Positions 21,701-32,229 of a DNA stretch of 64,000 bases are shown here, in pieces. A program made the translations under genes and the position numbers. The notes under the pieces were generated by a model. That model did not search any database and was not told the origin of the DNA. It saw nothing but the letters and a program-made list of their open reading frames with translations. Source of the DNA: Ambrosia x helenae (Eukaryota > Streptophyta > Magnoliopsida > Asterales > Asteraceae); contig CM061226.1 in the NCBI GenBank assembly GCA_030844895.1, positions 44,028,238 through 44,092,237 on the forward strand, written 5' to 3'. How positions within the stretch are numbered: position 1 is the stretch's first letter; each line of letters starts with the position of its first letter.

Positions 21701-23367
21701 AAAATTTGGAGACACTATCTGTATGGTACTAAATGTGTGGTCTTTACTGATCACAAAAGTCTTCAACATATTTTCAACCAAAAAGATCTAAATATGCGTC
21801 AGCGTCGATGGGTTGAATTTCTAAATGATTATGATTGTGAGATTCGCTATCATCCTGGAAAAGCGAATGTTGTGGCTGATGCTCTTAGTCGCAAGGCATA
21901 TACTCAACTTAACTGCATTCAGACTCATGATCTCAAACTTCGAATCTATGAAGCCCAACATGTTTCGGTTACTGAAGGCAATATGTACAAAGAAATGTCA
22001 TGTGGAGCTGAAAATATTTTGGAGACGAAACATGGATTGCTCTATCTCTCAAATCGTTTATGGATTCCTGATCGTGATAATCTTAGAACCTTTATCATGG
22101 ACGAGGCTCATAAGACTCGTTACTCCATCCACCCTGGAGCAGATAAGATGTATCAGGATCTGTGTCCCATGTATTGGTGGTCCGGTATGAAGAAGGATAT
22201 AGCTCACTACGTGGCTAAATGCCTTACTTGTGCCAAAGTCAAAGCTGAGCATCAACGACCATCTGGTTTGCTTGTACAACCAGAGATTCCTGTGTGGAAA
22301 TGGGAGAACATTGCTATGGACTTCATTACTAAATTACCCCGCACTGCACGAGGTCATGATAGTATATGGGTCATTGTGGATCGTTTAACCAAATCTGCAC
22401 ACTTTTTACCCATTCGTGAGACTTATTCGGCTGAGAAACTGGCTAATCTTTATATCGCCGAGATCATTAGTCGTCATGGAACTCCTTTGAGCATCATTTC
22501 TGATCGTGAAAGCAAGTTCACTTCTCGTTTTTGGCAAACTCTTCATGACGCGTTGGGAACTAAAGTAAATCTTAGCACAACATACCATCCTCAGACAGAT
22601 GGTCAAACGGAGCGTACTATTCAAACATTAGAAGATATGCTTCGGGCTTGTGTCATAGATTTTGGTGGTAATTGGGATTCACACTTGCCTTTGGTTGAGT
22701 TTTCGTATAATAACAGCTATCATGCCAGTATCCGTATGGCACCTTTTGAAGCTCTTTATGGTCGCAAATGTCGTTCTCCTGTGTGTTGGAGTGAGGTCGG
22801 TGATACTCTCATTACTGGTCCTGAACTTGTCCAGGAAACAACAGACAAAATTGCGCTTATTCGTGGATCCTTACTGGCAGCTCAGAGTAGACAGAAGAGT
22901 TACGCTGATCAAAGACGTAAACCCTTGGAATTTCAAGTTGGTGACATGGTTCTTCTTAAAGTCTCAGCTTGGAAGGGTGTTTTTCGGTTCGGGAAAAAGG
23001 GAAAGCTTGCTCCAAGATATGTAGGCCCATTTAAGATTTTGGAAAGAGTTGGAAAAGTGGCTTACAAGCTAGATCTTTCCGATGAACTCAGCAACGTTCA
23101 CCCTACTTTCCATGTATCGAACTTGAAAAAGTGTTTGGCGGATGAAATTTACATGTTCCACTGGAGGATATTCAAGTTGACGAAACGATGCGTTTCACGG
23201 AGAAACCCGTGGAAATTATGGATCGTGAAGTCAAGACTCTTAAGCGTAGCCGTATTCCTATTGTCAAGGTTCGTTGGGAGTCTAAACGTGGCCCAGAATT
23301 TACTTGGGAACGTGAAGACCAAATGAAGACGAAGTACCCTCATCTCTTTACAGGAACCTCCACTTGA
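18767..23367 (+). CDS. Element B gag-pol polyprotein (one frameshift close to the C-terminus)
   Basis: Start ATG at 18767 follows a splice-acceptor-like sequence and gives MSDRESRKRASKRQAK. Domains by approximate residue: gag core 60-270 (LTWWNGQ), zinc knuckles 340-395 (CDNCGKIGHTTSHC, CYACGDPNHRQDRC), protease LFDTGADKSFVS near 448, reverse transcriptase 620-800 with FIDDILIYS near 783, RNase H from about 928, integrase zinc finger to CLTC near 1150, catalytic D, D and E near 1184, 1245 and 1281, and a chromodomain in the last 60 residues. The frame is open for over 1450 codons, then a missing A near 23148 (GATGAAATTT, where the second copy has GATGAAAATTT) shifts it, giving an aberrant end at 23326. 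In the second copy this end is intact and stops at the equivalent of 23367. The protein makes particles, copies RNA into DNA and inserts it; the chromodomain would direct insertion to marked chromatin. Confidence 0.95.
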
Positions 23368-23393
23368 AATAAATTTCGAGACGAAATTTTCTA

Positions 23394-23405
23394 AAGTAGG
23401 GGAGA
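23394..23405 (+). other. Polypurine tract of element B
   Basis: AGTAGGGGAGA lies directly upstream of the 3' LTR start TGTGACATCC, the expected place for plus-strand priming. Confidence 0.8.
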
Positions 23406-23406
23406 C

Positions 23407-25912
23407 TGTGACATCCGTCACCCTCGACTTTTATCTAATTTACAATTTTAGTCCTTCAAATATTTCCTGTAATTGTTGTCGTTTTCAAATTTAATAAACG
23501 TGCGAACTCAAATTATATTAATTGCATGTTCTTTTTGGATCTTAATCTCGATTTAAGTTTAACGCGTATGTTGCAACGTTATTCGGAAAATATACGTATA
23601 TCATAAAAATTCCTAGTTATACAAGTTTTGAGTTAATTAATTAACTAGGTTAGTGGTTATAAAGGAAATTTTAACAAGAAACCTTGAAAATTAACTAAAG
23701 AAAATAAGAGGGACCAAAAGTGACAATCCTGAAAGTTTAAAAAAAAAAAACATATCATCTGCTGCTGTACGCTATTCCGGCCCACACAAAAATTCCGGCC
23801 GCCGGAATTCAGTTCCGGCAAGGCCACGAAACCGTTCGTTTTCGTCCGTTTCAGTATTGTTATCATTCCAAAGGTCACTCCCCATCACATACGAGTCAGA
23901 TGGCTAATAATTATACGTTTTAACAAGGTTTTAAGGCGATTTTAATAACCTCAAACATGAAACCGATCGGGGCTTTGATGCCAAGAGAAACGCTCGTTTT
24001 TTCGCCTATAAATACGAACTGATCTCACCACTTTACCTCTGCACCACTACACAACAAAACCCACAACAAAATTCATACATCAACACGTCCAGGAACCCTT
24101 TATTTGCGTTTTTTTACGAGTCAAAGAAGCTTCAATTGTGAGCCGAAAACGAGTTGTAAGTGCCTAATCTTGTTTGCTATGTCTTAGTCGAGTATTATAG
24201 GTTAAAAACCCCTTATTACAGATCACTCATATGATTGAATTGGATTTGGTGAGGATTAGGGTTCTTAGCTAGGTAATTGGGGAAGAAGAAGATTGAAGGT
24301 GTAAGAAGATAAATATATTTTAGTTTTAAAGTAAAACATAAACTAAGGTATGGAGCAGTGGTTAAGGCTGTTGGGTTATACCATGGGGATCCGGGTTCGA
24401 CCCCCTTGGACCACGATTTTTTTTGGTTTATATTTATTGTCCTTGATTATGCATATATATGACATATAAACTTAGAATATTTGTAATATATCCATTATTT
24501 ATCCAAAAATCATGACAATTTAGACATAACTCCTTGACATCTAAAATAAGATTTCCACACTTTATTTTCCGGAAAATGCATCAATTTTATATTTTTATTG
24601 AATTTAATCGTTTTAATCATAATTAAATGATAAAAAATTCATTTTAAGAGATTTTAACCTCAATTTTTTGGAGATTTATTTCTATGAATAATAAACTGTA
24701 ATAAAATATAATTTCTTATAAAATGATTATTTTTGTTACTTTTACTAATTTTAATCATTAAAACATCATTTAAATTCATTAAAAATGTTTTAAATGCGAA
24801 TAAATTATGGAAATATTATTTTAGAATTCCACATCATAAAATAATTATTTCTCATAATAATATCGTTTTGGGATCATACCTTGTATTATTCATACTATTT
24901 ATATTTAAATTAGATTTAATAATAAATTGTTTAATTAAATATAAAACATTAACTCTATTTCAAGGCTATTTTTCTATAAAATGGAATATATATCTATATG
25001 TGAAACACATAAGAGTTTTAGTCATTTATTAAATTCATCGTAAATATATTTATTTAAAAAATTGTCGTTCAAATTATTACTAACAATTTCATCTTCCCTA
25101 ATACGAGTCTAGCAAGCCCTAATGCCTTAGATGATTCGTCGTCTTAGATTTTTTTTAGTTATTTTCCTCATTTAGTATTTTTATATATAGGTTGAATTCT
25201 TCGGAATTCTTAAGCCTTTACGACGAACTTTCTCGGAATTTATATTTAGCGAACTGTGAGTATATCTTTCCCTTTTCTTTACTGTTTTACTATTTCGGGA
25301 TGATTCATGTACCTATTAAACAAGTTTTATTTCTTATACTTAATGCAATTCTCATGTGTGTTTGCCTTATGTGATTTGGTGTGTATTATGCTTAATCATT
25401 AACCGCTGGGCGGCCTAGCATTTCAGTGAATAGTACTATGGTATACCCCCTTGAGACTCTCTTGAGAGGATCTTGGTCATTGTCATGTTAATTCATTATT
25501 CAGTTTGTTAGTCATGTGTTAGTCATTATTCTCAGGTTTGGTTTTGACTGATACTACTTAATTACATATTTGCAAACGGTATACAACACATGAATTGCGA
25601 AACATTTTTTTTCTATACTATATATATCAAACGGGTGTACTCACCAATACATTATATGTGTTGACAAAATTGTTTTGTACATGTTTCAGGTGACGTTTGA
25701 TCTTATATGCTTTCACGCTTAGGCTGGACCTAGTGCTTAAATAAAAGTTGAACATTTATTATTTATGTTTGAAATTTCTATTAAGACTCTTTGTATTTCG
25801 TTTGAACAATGGAAGTTATTTACTATTAATATTTACAATTTAGTCCATGTGCTATTGAACAATCGTCACTACGTGACACCTCGATGTTTCCGCCATCGGT
25901 TGGGGTGTTACA
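23407..25912 (+). repeat. Element B 3' LTR
   Basis: Matches 15377-17883 throughout and is followed by the target duplication ACCTG. It includes the TATA region near 24005 and the tRNA-like segment at 24345-24423 with a perfect B-box core. Confidence 0.95.
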
Positions 25913-25917
25913 ACCTG

Positions 25918-26720
25918 AGAAACACAATATCCGGTGTGGGGCGACCGCCTCGAATCCAAAGGATTCTACTTAGCAGACACAAAAACGTGGTTAGCCTTAG
26001 TGTGTTCTTCAGGGATTTCTGAATGGCCTATTCAAGGAGATGAAGTGCTCCTTAAATAGGTTCCACACGGGCCTCGACATTCACCCTTAACTTACCCAAT
26101 GGGCTGAGGCCCAGTTAAGGGTTTGCCTCCACACCGGCCCACAATTAGGCGCAACAAAAGATATCATACGACGAGTGAGAAATCATAGAGAATGATCGTA
26201 CCTTTTCTTGTGACGTGTCGTCATGTGATTGGTCGCAGGCCTGGGCTCATACGATTGGCCATTGAGTGTACTACTATCCCCTCTGCTGGCCTTTGTTAGT
26301 GGAGATCCCTGCTGAGGTGGTCCCATGCATTCTTATTGGTCGATATGTACGGAGACTGTACTATTTGTCTCCTGCGGGTCTGGTCTCGGACACGTGTGAT
26401 TCCCCTGTTAGCCGATCGTGCCGCATGCTCCTTGCCACACGTCGATGGACTCTGATTGGCTCGTACCATGTTGTACGATCATATGGGTTATCGCCACGTG
26501 TTTGCTTTGGCTTTGTCCTCAAAACCCTGGCGGATGTTGGTCCAACATCCGCGCTTAGTGGTTGCAACCCGCGCCCGGGTTGGTACCGCCGGACCTGCAG
26601 GTGATGGGCTTACCTTGCCCATGGTTGACGTTGTAATCACTTGGGCCTTGTGGCCCTGCTCCCGTGTTTGGGCTTTGGCTTTGGGTAGGGCCCAAGTAAA
26701 TTTGGGTCCCTACCCCTTCA
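25918..26720 (+). repeat. Element D 5' LTR, remaining 803 bp
   Basis: Continues D's 5' LTR after B and ends CCTACCCCTTCA. The last 238 bp (26483-26720) are repeated at 29112-29349. Between 26200 and 26500 it is dense in ATTGG (26228, 26254, 26335, 26455) and ACGT cores (26213, 26392, 26439, 26496), the look of a U3 enhancer. A possible primer binding site TGGCGCTCTTGG starts 16 bases after the end (26737), but I cannot name the tRNA. Confidence 0.7.
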
Positions 26721-27310
26721 AGTCCCCCTAGTCCAGTGGCGCTCTTGGTTGTGCGTAGCAAAAGCGTGAGCGGTGATGGACTGATTGGGAGAGAAAAGTT
26801 GGGGTGTTTGCGGCGGATTTTTAATTTTTTGCGGGTTATATGTTTTGGCGGGGTTTTACGTGTTCCGTCAAGCGGGTCGTCATCCCGCTGTGACTGTTAT
26901 GTTTGAGATTATGGACGAGCTTGCCTTGGGGGGAATTCAGAAGGTTGTCATCATTGCATTTTGGTCTGACAGTTGAAGTAACTGACTCTTTGTCTGCCGC
27001 GCCTGTTTTGCCGTCATGTCAGTTATGGGGAAACGACTTTTGGAGTACTCGTGTCAGGTGCGCGTGGGCGACGCGCTGCGCGTGGCAGGATTTTTCGCTG
27101 TAGTGGGCCACGTGTCACGTTGGTGATGAGCCTAGGTGTGTCAGTGTGGCCCACTGTAATTAACGTGGACAGTATATATAGCCCTTCATTTCCTCATTTG
27201 TGCATTTTCTTGCTTTCTATTCACTTAAAATTTTTTCACTTCTTTCTTTCGTGGTAACCGTCTGCCGTTTTTTAGTCCAGAAGTTTATCCGAGTTTTCCG
27301 CTTAATCGAA
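26721..27310 (+). promoter_or_regulatory. Element D leader with an internal TATA box
   Basis: Between LTR end and the gag-like ATG. TATATATA at 27173-27180 lies about 130 bp before the ATG, with GGCCACGTGTCACG (a G-box-like element) near 27104. Retrotransposon promoters normally sit in the LTR, so this may be a second, internal promoter. Short frames here have no recognisable homology. Confidence 0.45.
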
Positions 27311-28029
27311 ATGGCCGATGCTGATGCTAGGGGCAAAAAAGAAGCCGTTTGTATGGCTGACGCTCCGATCAAGTGGAAAAGGGATTCGTTCGAGCAATTT
27401 TTAGAATTATATGAGATTCCGGCGAGTTGGGAGCCGACGTTGCCGGCTGACGGAGAAACTGTTCTCCATGCGGGGCCTGGTATGATGGCATTGTATGCTG
27501 CACACTTTCAATTGGCCGGCTTTCGGCTACCGGCGACACGGTTCGTCTGCGACCTGCTCCTCCGGTATGGAGTGTATTTGACTCAGGTGACTCCCTTGGG
27601 CATGACCCGAATGGTGCATTTTGAGTTCGTGTGTCGTTCTCAGGGTGTTGAACCGACCTTTGAGATGTTCAATGCCTTCTACCGGCTCACCCGTGGGGTC
27701 CGCAATGGTTTTCCTTTACGCAGCGGAGTAGGATTAGGCCTGTTGGAAATGAACCGCCTCGTAGTATGCACGACTGGAAAACAAAATTCTTCTTTATCCG
27801 GCAGGGGTTGTGCCGGTGTCTTTGCAGTGGTTGGCGGTTTCCGCCAAGTCGAAATTGAAAGATTTCCCAGTTGTCAATTATTCCGATTTCGATTGGTATG
27901 AGAGGATTACACAGCAGGTGACTTCCATTGAGATGGCGAACGTGAGGCCGGAGGCGTTGCTGATGGCGGGTGTCAGCCGTGTGGGCGAGAGAGCTGACCA
28001 GAACCCGCACTTTTATGTGGATGGTAACG

Positions 28030-28109
28030 GTATGTCCGGCTTACGTTGTTTGCTCTGTCGCAATAACTTAGTTTCGACCGTTCGTTTGACTCTGATGTTG
28101 TTTTTGCAG
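28030..28109 (+). other. Candidate intron 1 of the element D gene
   Basis: Donor GTATGTCC and acceptor GTTGTTTTTGCAG. Splicing joins HFYVDGN to ETSCFYSIVAG through a split glutamate codon (phase 1). Length is 80 bases. Confidence 0.65.
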
Positions 28110-28687
28110 AAACAAGTTGTTTCTACTCAATTGTGGCTGGAGTGGATGGGGAGTTCCGATGGGAGCCGCTTCGAGCGGATGAAGAACCTTTAGTGGAGCA
28201 GACACTCAAAAACTTTGTGGCTGTCAACGTTAAGGATTTTCCCAGGCATACCCTGATTCCAGGTGATGTTCCCATTAATCCCCGCCCTCGAAATGCAGTT
28301 TCTGCTGGATGGGTTAATCTTATGTTTATATCCGATGATGAGTCTGAGGATGATTCGTACTCGTTATCTCACCGCGGTCGGGCTCGTGCAGGTATCAGTC
28401 GTGGCGGCAGTTCTTCTCGACAGCCGCCCGCATCTGGTGGGGCCAAAGACAAAGGGGATTATGTGGAGGTGTTTACCACGCCACCTGTATCTAGTCGTCC
28501 GGTGGGGGGTTGGGGAGCGGTGGTCATGGTGCTGGGAAGAGGCTGCGGGATGTGGTGAGCATGATGGATGCGGGCAAGCGAAAGATGCCCGAAGGGGATG
28601 TTTCAGCGTCCAACTTGAAGGTTAAGTTGGCTGTGTCCCACAAGCGGCCTCGTTTGGCCTCGAAGATTGTGAAGGAAGTTCACCCAG

Positions 28688-28756
28688 GTATAGCCCCGTT
28701 TAGCATTCTGTTCCTGTTCCCTTGTACTCCTTTCCTCATGTTCTGTGTTCTTGTAG
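28688..28756 (+). other. Candidate intron 2 of the element D gene
   Basis: Donor GTATAGCC, pyrimidine-rich body and acceptor GTTCTTGTAG. Its length (69) is a multiple of three with no stop, so retention would also give an open frame; splicing is therefore less certain than for intron 1. Confidence 0.45.
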
Positions 28757-29066
28757 GTGCATCCTTGCTTTTCCCTGGCGGGCCGAAGTTGTCCGAAGTA
28801 ACTGGTGTACGATCTACTGGGCCTACCCCGCCCGGTGCCCCGACAACGGGTGGGGATGGCGAACGACCGCACGAGGCTGAAGTGCGTCAACAGCCTTCGC
28901 CACAAGGAGATGACCGGTCCGCCGCAGAGAAGCAGTCTGAGGTAGCTCGTGAGGCTGAGTTACAGCAAACGAAGCTATTGGCTGAAACAAGACGAAAGGA
29001 GAAGGAGAAAGGAAAGAGTGTTCAGGTTGGTGAGGATGTGGGTGCAGGATTGCAAGCTAAGTCTCT

Positions 29067-29349
29067 GTGTGGCAAGGAGCATGCGGCACGATCGGCTAAC
29101 AGGGGAATCACATGGGTTATCGCCACGTGTTTGCTTTGGCTTTGTCCTCAAAACCATGGCGGATGTTGGTCCAACATTCGCGCTTAGTGGTTGCAACCCG
29201 CGCCCGGGTTGGTACCGCCGGACCTGCAGGTGATGGGCTTACCTTGCCCATGGTTGACGTTGTAATCACTTGGGCCTTGTGGCCCTGCTCCCGTGTTTGG
29301 GCTTTGGCTTTGGGTAGGGCCCAAGTAAATTTGGGTCCCTACCCCTTCA
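29067..29349 (+). repeat. Element D 3' LTR remnant with a 45-bp inverted segment
   Basis: 29112-29349 matches the last 238 bp of the 5' LTR (26483-26720) with two substitutions noticed. The preceding 45 bp (29067-29111) are the exact reverse complement of 26396-26440, which lies 42 bp upstream in the intact LTR. The rest of the 3' LTR and any polypurine tract are missing. The target duplication after 29349 is intact. Confidence 0.85.
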
Positions 29350-29354
29350 GTTGG

Positions 29355-29399
29355 TATTTCCGCTGCACGTTTTTCTGTAAATTGGTTTAGGGTGTTACA
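29355..29399 (+). repeat. Element E LTR, terminal 45 bp
   Basis: TATTTCCGCTGCACG to GGGTGTTACA, the usual end of a Tekay LTR, separated from 14080-15277 by D. What follows (TAAAATGATGG) has no primer binding site. Confidence 0.72.
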
Positions 29400-29887
29400 T
29401 AAAATGATGGGGGGAATTGACATGTGCATTGCATGTGGAGAGAGAAAGTCAACAAATGTGGTTTTCCTTTTATGCCCTTCCTCTAATTTATTATTTATTT
29501 TTTTCAAACAAACTAATCTCAACCCTTCAAATATATGATCAATGGATCACAATCCTTCTCACCCTTCTTAGAAAAAGTGTCTTGTGTATTTGATCCTAAC
29601 CCTGTAACACACGTGTAGAACATGACCTAAGGCATGTCAATTTCATAAAAATTATGGCGTATATGTAAATGAGGTTTGATGCTTTGTTATAAAATTTTTA
29701 TAGCTCATTGAATTTATCGGTTCAAACTTTTAACAAACCGATCTCGAATAACTCACAAGTCACAACCCGCTTAGTTAATTTACACCAATAGCTGTTTTTA
29801 TATTCTTGAGGGATCGATCTAGCAATTAGGCAATATTTACATACCACTTGTGCAAATTACTAAAAACGTTGATACAGTCTAATTGTC
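29400..29887. other. Unique-looking intergenic sequence
   Basis: AT-rich, without a convincing open frame or repeat boundary. I see nothing specific until the TATA box at 29888. Confidence 0.6.
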
Positions 29888-29914
29888 TATATAAACAGAC
29901 GAATTCTAGGGTTT
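29888..29914 (+). promoter_or_regulatory. TATA box plus telo-box promoter of the snoRNA cluster
   Basis: TATATAAA at 29888-29895 followed by CTAGGGTTT (the telo-box AAACCCTAG in reverse) at 29906-29914. Telo-boxes are typical of plant ribosomal protein and snoRNA gene promoters. The first snoRNA begins about 160 bp downstream. Confidence 0.5.
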
Positions 29915-30076
29915 CATATAGTCTCCCCCATTTTTATCGTAGCCGCATTCTGTTAGAAAAACTCAAGATATAAGTGTTACTTTTAATTTTTTTATTATAA
30001 TTTATAATTTGGTATGCATTCGTTGATCTATTCACATTAACATATATTGTAATCGTTTTGGTTTTGCTCAATAGTT

Positions 30077-30166
30077 GAAATGGAAATGATGATGGAAATT
30101 GTTTTCCCTATTGGTTTGACTGTCAATATGATGGCAACAATGTATTAGCTCTATCTGATCTATTTC
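30077..30166 (+). ncRNA. C/D box snoRNA 1, U44-like guide for 18S rRNA
   Basis: Terminal stem GAAATG (30077-30082) with TATTTC (30161-30166). C box ATGATGA (30086-30092), D'-like CTGT (30120-30123), C' ATGATGG (30128-30134), D box CTGA (30155-30158). The guide just before the D box, GTATTAGCTCTA, is fully complementary to the conserved 18S rRNA stretch TAGAGCTAATAC. By the rule of the fifth base upstream of box D, the methylated base would be the A of UAGAGCU, the site served in humans by U44 (Am166, from memory). The second copy at 30247 has compensatory stem changes. Confidence 0.78.
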
Positions 30167-30246
30167 TCATTGTATTCTTTTTTTAAATTGATGTTTTTTT
30201 AGTTTTTGAGAATAAGGAAACTGTTTGTTTAATTGAGCTATAATTT

Positions 30247-30336
30247 GAGATGGAAATGATGATGGAAATTGTTTTCCCTATTGGTTTGATTGTCAACATG
30301 ATGGCAACATTGTATTAGCTCTATCTGATTCATCTC
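30247..30336 (+). ncRNA. C/D box snoRNA 2, paralogue of snoRNA 1
   Basis: Terminal stem GAGATG (30247-30252) with CATCTC (30331-30336), six Watson-Crick pairs. C box ATGATGA at 30256-30262, C' ATGATGG, D box CTGA at 30325-30328. The guide before box D is identical to that of snoRNA 1. The stem differs from copy 1 on both arms in a matched way, while the D'-proximal region differs by a few bases. The 170-bp offset suggests a tandem duplication inside one polycistronic precursor, the usual plant arrangement. Confidence 0.78.
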
Positions 30337-30860
30337 TCGGTTCATTTTTTAATTTTTGTTTCTCTTTAAGGTTTTCACTTTTTCATGTTAATTTTTTAAT
30401 AGATACAGTATATTACTATATTTGTTAGGATTGACATTGGAAAAAATATGGTATAATCACTGGTAATTCTAGCATTACACTTACTTACAAGGAGTAGTTG
30501 ATAGTTTCTTAATTATTTCATTAAGAAGCTGGTAGACTGTTTGGATCATTCTAAACTTGGTGACCGATTTAGTGGTTATCTCTTAATTGGTTAGGCGTCT
30601 TAATGGCTTACTACAGTGTCGACAAACACGAGGATTGGGGTGTAACATGTTTAAGTTAGAACATGTTAGTTAAAAAAATGTTATTTGGACCATGTTTGGC
30701 TCTCCTTATTTCCACTCCTTATAAGTTGTTTTGAAAAAGTAAGGCCATGAGGTGTACCTTCATAATAAGGGTATTAACGTTGACGTGACATTTTAACTTT
30801 TATTGTACACCACTCCCTTCCCATATTAAGGTACATTAAATTGACACTAAGTTAGCATGT
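30337..30860. other. Intergenic sequence downstream of the snoRNAs
   Basis: AT-rich; no further C and D boxes in the right spacing and no open frame worth reporting. Confidence 0.55.
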
Positions 30861-32229
30861 TAAGAGCATTCACAATGAACACTTCATCTTTATAATTACA
30901 CTAAAAATCACTACATTTCTATCTCATTTTCAATTTAATAATACTTATTCTATACTTTTATCGTTACTTTTATCTCTCCTCTACTTACAATCACTTTTAA
31001 AAATATTAAAAAATTATGAAGGGTGAATAGTGTCTCCTTCAAATTTACTGATGAACAGCGTCTCTTCTATATATTTTCTCTCCTCTACTCACAACTTATA
31101 CACACTCTATATAATATAGAGGCATCCCTCACACAATTATAGAGCATGATGGGTAGAGTTAAGGAGCATTAAACCATTTCCTTGAAGTGAGCTAGTGTGA
31201 AAAGAGATAAAATGAAGGATGTGACATCTAGGTGGAGTTAAAGATGGTTAGAGTATACCCCATGATCTTAGGAATGTGTGGCTTTTTAAACCTCCTTATA
31301 ACTTAGGGGGACCGGGACGCCTACCGAATTGTCCACGGGTACCAACTACCAGCCGGTAACACCGCTGCCACCTACGCTGGTAGTGGTCCGGTGGACCATT
31401 TTGCTGGTTATATTTACCGTGCTAGTACCGGTTGGTTTGTTGGTTTTTATAAAATGCAAACTTTTCAATTTACCCCTGTTTGTTTTAGTGTTATTTAATT
31501 TTACCGTTTGTTTCATATATTTACCATTTAAATAATAAAAACATAAATAAAAGACATTTCATTAAAACATAAAAATTAAAATTACATAAACCAAAGAAAA
31601 ATAAACATAAGGTTGGCGCAACAAGCGCCATGCCTCAACATTGTCGAATTGTTGGCCGTAAAGAGCCTCATACTCATAGTTTGTGAAGCCGATAGCCAAC
31701 TCGTCATCGAGGTCCGGATCGTCCTTCATCGTTTGCTCGTAGAGGGTGGTCCACCTCGCACACTTGATATTGAGATCCTCCCACTTGACTTGGAGGTCTC
31801 GGATGGTCTTGATGGTGTTGGTGCCCGCGTGTTGGATGAAGTCGCTAAACACGTGAGCCCAAAACACATCCGGGAGGTAGTCTTCGCCTTCGTCCCCCCG
31901 TAGTTCTTAAATTTCGGGTCGTTTGTGGTGTCCTTATGGCAAACCATAAGGGCCATTTCTTCCTCTTCGGTCCACGGATTCATTTTTTGTGTGTTTGGTT
32001 TTTTAAACCGTGGTAAGTTGTGGCTTTTAACCTCACGGTTTGATCATTTTATATACAACGACGGTGGCACTGTTAAATTTAATTCGCTGACCGTATAGTT
32101 GAGTCAATTCAAATTAGTCGACGGTTTTCAAGATAAAAATTAAATTTGGCTGACCGTTTGGTGGGACGGTTGAAATAGTAGAAACAAATGTAAAAACCGT
32201 GTAAAAATGTAAAAAAAAAGTTTGGGTAT
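30861..32229. mobile_element. PIF/Harbinger-like element, left part (split by element C)
   Basis: Left end TAA then GAGCATTCACAATGAAC (30864 on), a terminus typical of plant Harbinger elements and their MITEs, with a TAA target duplication. It contains a minus-strand Myb/trihelix ORF. Element C is inserted at 32230 (duplication GGTAT). The right side resumes after C at 63263 and runs into a gap at ...TGAAGTA, which fits the start of the complementary terminus (GAAGTGTTCATTG). No transposase ORF is visible, so the element was probably non-autonomous. Confidence 0.5.
31562..31983 (-). pseudogene. Harbinger-associated Myb/trihelix-like protein, frameshifted
   Basis: On the minus strand the first frame starts MNPWTEEEEMALMVCHKD (31983) and carries a tryptophan-containing Myb/SANT-like start. 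Near 31865 it must shift into the frame that reads WAHVFSDFIQHAGTNTI, then the DLQVKWEDLNIKCARW region and EALYGQQFDNVEAWRLLR. Together they match the DNA-binding ORF1 protein of plant PIF/Harbinger elements, often annotated as glutathione S-transferase T3-like or homeodomain-like. The second copy (51899-52320) has an additional G near 52253 that breaks the first part further. DNA-binding partner of a transposase, by family knowledge only. Confidence 0.6.

Larger units (their letters stand above)
15377..25912 (+). mobile_element. Element B: nearly intact Tekay-type chromovirus
   Basis: Target duplication ACCTG at 15372-15376 and 25913-25917. LTRs 15377-17883 and 23407-25912 start TGTGACATCC and end GGTGTTACA. 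Primer binding site at 17887, long leader, a single gag-pol frame and a polypurine tract at 23394-23405. The two LTRs differ by roughly 15-20 substitutions in 2.5 kb by eye, so the insertion is young. It sits inside the 5' LTR of D. The only coding lesion in this copy is a one-base deletion near the very end. Confidence 0.96.
27311..29066 (+). pseudogene. Element D gag-like protein ('transposase (putative) gypsy type' family), three exons, frameshifted
   Basis: ATG at 27311 gives MADADARGKKEAVCMADA. The recognisable core is SWEPTLPADGETVLHAG, then FRLPATRFVCDLLLRYGV, then MVHFEFVCRSQGVEPTFEMF, matching the plant family annotated as putative gypsy-type transposon (Pfam PF04195, from memory). 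Two candidate introns, 28030-28109 (80 bases, GTATGT to TTTTTGCAG) and 28688-28756 (69 bases, GTATAG to TTCTTGTAG), join frames correctly to ETSCFYSIVAG and GASLLFPGGPKLSEV. An indel near 27735 shifts the frame in both copies of the locus, and another G is missing near 27808 in this copy only. The C-terminal part is charged and coiled-coil-like (QTKLLAETRRKEKEKGK). Its role is presumed structural, gag-like. Confidence 0.75.
15273..29354 (+). mobile_element. Element D: gag-only LTR retrotransposon, host of the nested element B
   Basis: Five-base target duplication GTTGG at 15273-15277 and 29350-29354. The element starts TGAAGAAAC and ends CCTTCA. Removing it joins TTTTTCGGTTGG to TATTTCCGCTGC, which reads as one continuous E LTR and supports the boundaries. 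The 5' LTR is 15278-15376 plus 25918-26720 (902 bp, split by B). The 3' LTR is reduced to the last 238 bp (29112-29349). The internal region encodes only a gag-like protein with no protease, reverse transcriptase or integrase, so D must have relied on enzymes from another element. Confidence 0.82.

Noticed and set aside
26266..26731. Frames in the D LTR as host protein
   Set aside because: They overlap the duplicated LTR end on both strands and carry no recognisable domain.
30337..30860. A third C/D snoRNA
   Set aside because: I found no C box with a D box at the right distance and no terminal stem.
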